NCBI RefSeq assembly: GCF_031846515.1
Contig: NZ_JAVRHO010000005.1
Location: 62,001-126,000, forward strand
Direction of reading: 5' to 3'
Origin: Autumnicola lenta
GTDB lineage: Bacteria > Bacteroidota > Bacteroidia > Flavobacteriales > Flavobacteriaceae
DNA length: 64,000 nucleotides
Shown one piece after another: positions 62,499 through 64,000 of this stretch (its first letter is position 1; every line of letters begins with the position of its first letter). The notes beneath the pieces are model-generated. The model was not told the origin of the DNA and did not search any database. It was given only the letters and a program-made list of their open reading frames with translations. The position numbers were made by a program, and so were the translations under genes.

Positions 62499-64000
62499 AT
62501 GGCTAAAAAGAAAGCTAAAACCAGAAAAAATCCTGCAAATAAAACCTCCAAATTCACTTTTAAGCTGAACAGGCAACAAAAAGTGGTTCTTGGAAGTTTT
62601 TTAATGTTGTTTGGATTGGCTTTACTTGTAGCTTTCATCTCTTTTTTGTTCAATTGGCAGGCAGACCAGTCTTCTTTGGATCACCTGGCAGACCGGCAAA
62701 TCGAATCAAAGAACTGGCTTAGTAAATTTGGAGCCGTTATTAGTGACTTCTTTATTTACCAGGGCTTTGGCATTGCCGCCTTTGTTATTTCCTTTCTTAT
62801 AGGCCTTACCGGTGTTTACCTCTTCTTTAATTTTAAAAGAAGTAACCTTCAAAAATTCTGGTTTTGGGGTATACTTGTAATGATATGGCTTTCACTTTTT
62901 TTAGGGTTCTTTGCGGAAGAAAATCCTTTGCTGGGAGGAAGAATTGGTTATGAAATAAACGATTACCTTCAGGATTATTTGGGGTTCTTTGGAACTGTCT
63001 TGCTCATGACATTCCTTTTTATGGTCTATCTCACCCTTCGATTAAAAGTTACTCCAGAGCTTATTGGAAGTTACGTCAAGAAGTCTAAAAAGGATTTTCA
63101 ATCTGAATTCGACAAGAAATCTGGCGGAGATATTTCAGAAACAGAAGAAGAGAAAGACTGGAAGGAAGAAGTAATTCTTAAAAAGCAGAAAGCTGAAGAA
63201 GAATCTGCTTCAGAAATAAAACTGGAAACAGTAACACCGGAAGAAAAGAAAGCTACGCCAACAGTTACTCCTTCTCGAAAGAAAGAGCAAAACGACGAGG
63301 TAGAAATGGAGGTCGAAACACCTCCTGAAGAAGATGAAGTAGAAGATAATTTAAGCAAAAAGCTGGTAAGCGATTTTGGTGAATTTGATCCTACTCTGGA
63401 GCTAAGCAATTATAAATTCCCGACGCTGGATTTGCTAAAAGATTATGGAGGAGGCATTACTGTAAACCAGCAGGAACTTGAAGAAAATAAAAATCGTATT
63501 GTAGAAACTTTGCGCAATTACAAGATAGAAATTGCCCAAATAAAAGCTACGGTAGGTCCTACAGTGACCTTATACGAAATTGTTCCCGAAGCAGGAATCA
63601 GGATTTCAAAAATTAAAAACCTGGAAGATGATATTGCGTTGTCTCTTTCAGCGCTCGGAATAAGGATTATTGCTCCTATTCCGGGTAAAGGAACAATTGG
63701 TATTGAAGTTCCGAACAAAAACTCTACAATCGTTTCAATGCGTTCGGTTATTGCCTCGCCTAAATTTCAGAATGCCGAGATGGAACTTCCCATGGCTTTG
63801 GGAAAAACAATTTCGAATGAAACTTTTGTAGTAGACCTTGCAAAAATGCCTCACATGCTAATGGCAGGTGCAACGGGACAGGGTAAATCTGTTGGTCTAA
63901 ATGCCATCCTCACCTCGCTTTTGTATAGCAAACATCCTGCAGAAGTCAAATTTGTACTGGTAGACCCAAAGAAAGTAGAACTTACGCTTTTTAATAAAAT
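62499..64000 (+). CDS. ftsK: DNA translocase FtsK/SpoIIIE, 3' truncated by window
   Basis: About 500 residues visible, open to the window edge. A basic N-terminus (AKKKAKTRKNPANK), four hydrophobic segments between residues about 25 and 180 (QKVVLGSFLMLFGLALLVAF and following), an acidic linker of 110 residues (EEDEVEDN), then the alpha and beta motor domains with YGGGITVNQQELEENKNRIV and Walker A MAGATGQGKSVGLNAI near residue 455. Coordinates division with chromosome-dimer resolution at dif sites. The gamma domain and KOPS-reading part lie beyond the window. Confidence 0.95.
   Translation, partial: MAKKKAKTRKNPANKTSKFTFKLNRQQKVVLGSFLMLFGLALLVAFISFLFNWQADQSSLDHLADRQIESKNWLSKFGAVISDFFIYQGFGIAAFVISFLIGLTGVYLFFNFKRSNLQKFWFWGILVMIWLSLFLGFFAEENPLLGGRIGYEINDYLQDYLGFFGTVLLMTFLFMVYLTLRLKVTPELIGSYVKKSKKDFQSEFDKKSGGDISETEEEKDWKEEVILKKQKAEEESASEIKLETVTPEEKKATPTVTPSRKKEQNDEVEMEVETPPEEDEVEDNLSKKLVSDFGEFDPTLELSNYKFPTLDLLKDYGGGITVNQQELEENKNRIVETLRNYKIEIAQIKATVGPTVTLYEIVPEAGIRISKIKNLEDDIALSLSALGIRIIAPIPGKGTIGIEVPNKNSTIVSMRSVIASPKFQNAEMELPMALGKTISNETFVVDLAKMPHMLMAGATGQGKSVGLNAILTSLLYSKHPAEVKFVLVDPKKVELTLFNK

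Overview
The window is AT-rich chromosomal DNA from a member of the Bacteroidota, most likely a marine Flavobacteriaceae close to Gramella, Salegentibacter or Zunongwangia. This rests on protein resemblance, on the Bacteroidota promoter signature (-7 TAnnTTTG, -33 TTG) in front of many genes, on several TTG and GTG starts with little Shine-Dalgarno signal, and on family-specific genes such as a fused E1 alpha/beta dehydrogenase, a class II ribonucleotide reductase, a NUDIX/NrtR-type sugar regulator and lipoproteins with SC lipoboxes. No tRNA, rRNA, CRISPR, prophage or intact insertion sequence was seen.

Layout. 1-7.2 kb: degenerate M1-peptidase-like outer-membrane protein, fused E1 dehydrogenase, a small LuxR-type protein and a haloalkane-dehalogenase-like hydrolase. 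7.2-10.1 kb: a repeat-filled spacer and dnaK, whose 3' end carries a duplicated tail. 10.1-16.8 kb: a cell-envelope cluster of three small lipoproteins, a PhoX-like lipoprotein with a collagen-like stalk, a di-haem cytochrome c peroxidase and a divergent OprO/P porin. 16.9-19.1 kb: a divergent Nramp-related transporter and an esterase. 19.2-22.6 kb: a menaquinone run (thioesterase, menF, menD), then CvfB. 24.7-27.0 kb: pxpABC (5-oxoprolinase). 27.5-33.5 kb: DUF2891 lipoprotein, YifB/ComM, a BadF-type sugar kinase, gap and pfkA. 33.5-34.2 kb: a spacer with a probable structured small RNA, then B12-dependent ribonucleotide reductase. 37.8-43.7 kb: a galactose locus (NrtR-type regulator, galK, galT, sodium/sugar symporter, galM) with inverted-repeat operator candidates. 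43.7-51.6 kb: two secreted hydrolases, tilS, pabB, a DUF433/DUF5615 toxin-antitoxin pair and an FMN reductase. 51.7-55.1 kb: mutarotase, an orphan antitoxin with a decayed toxin, a DEAD-box helicase, a MITE-like hairpin element and a 35-residue lysine-rich ORF. 55.2-62.0 kb: lpdA, nhaC and a redox cluster (peroxiredoxin, thioredoxin, DUF6952, Tpx, DgkA, esterase). ftsK begins at 62,499 and runs off the window.

Functionally it is mostly housekeeping: central carbon metabolism (E1, Lpd, Gap, PfkA), quinone and folate precursors, galactose (Leloir) catabolism, peroxide defence and envelope hydrolases. The less ordinary content is non-coding: a terminator-bounded RNA with no upstream gene, a dispersed repeat family in spacers, palindromic REP-like units, a hairpin element, and a dnaK tail copied with only synonymous changes. 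Among the proteins, four depart from family rules: an E1 with swapped TPP/Mg ligands, a Tpx without its usual resolving cysteine, an Nramp homologue without the metal motifs, and an M1 homologue without its zinc site.
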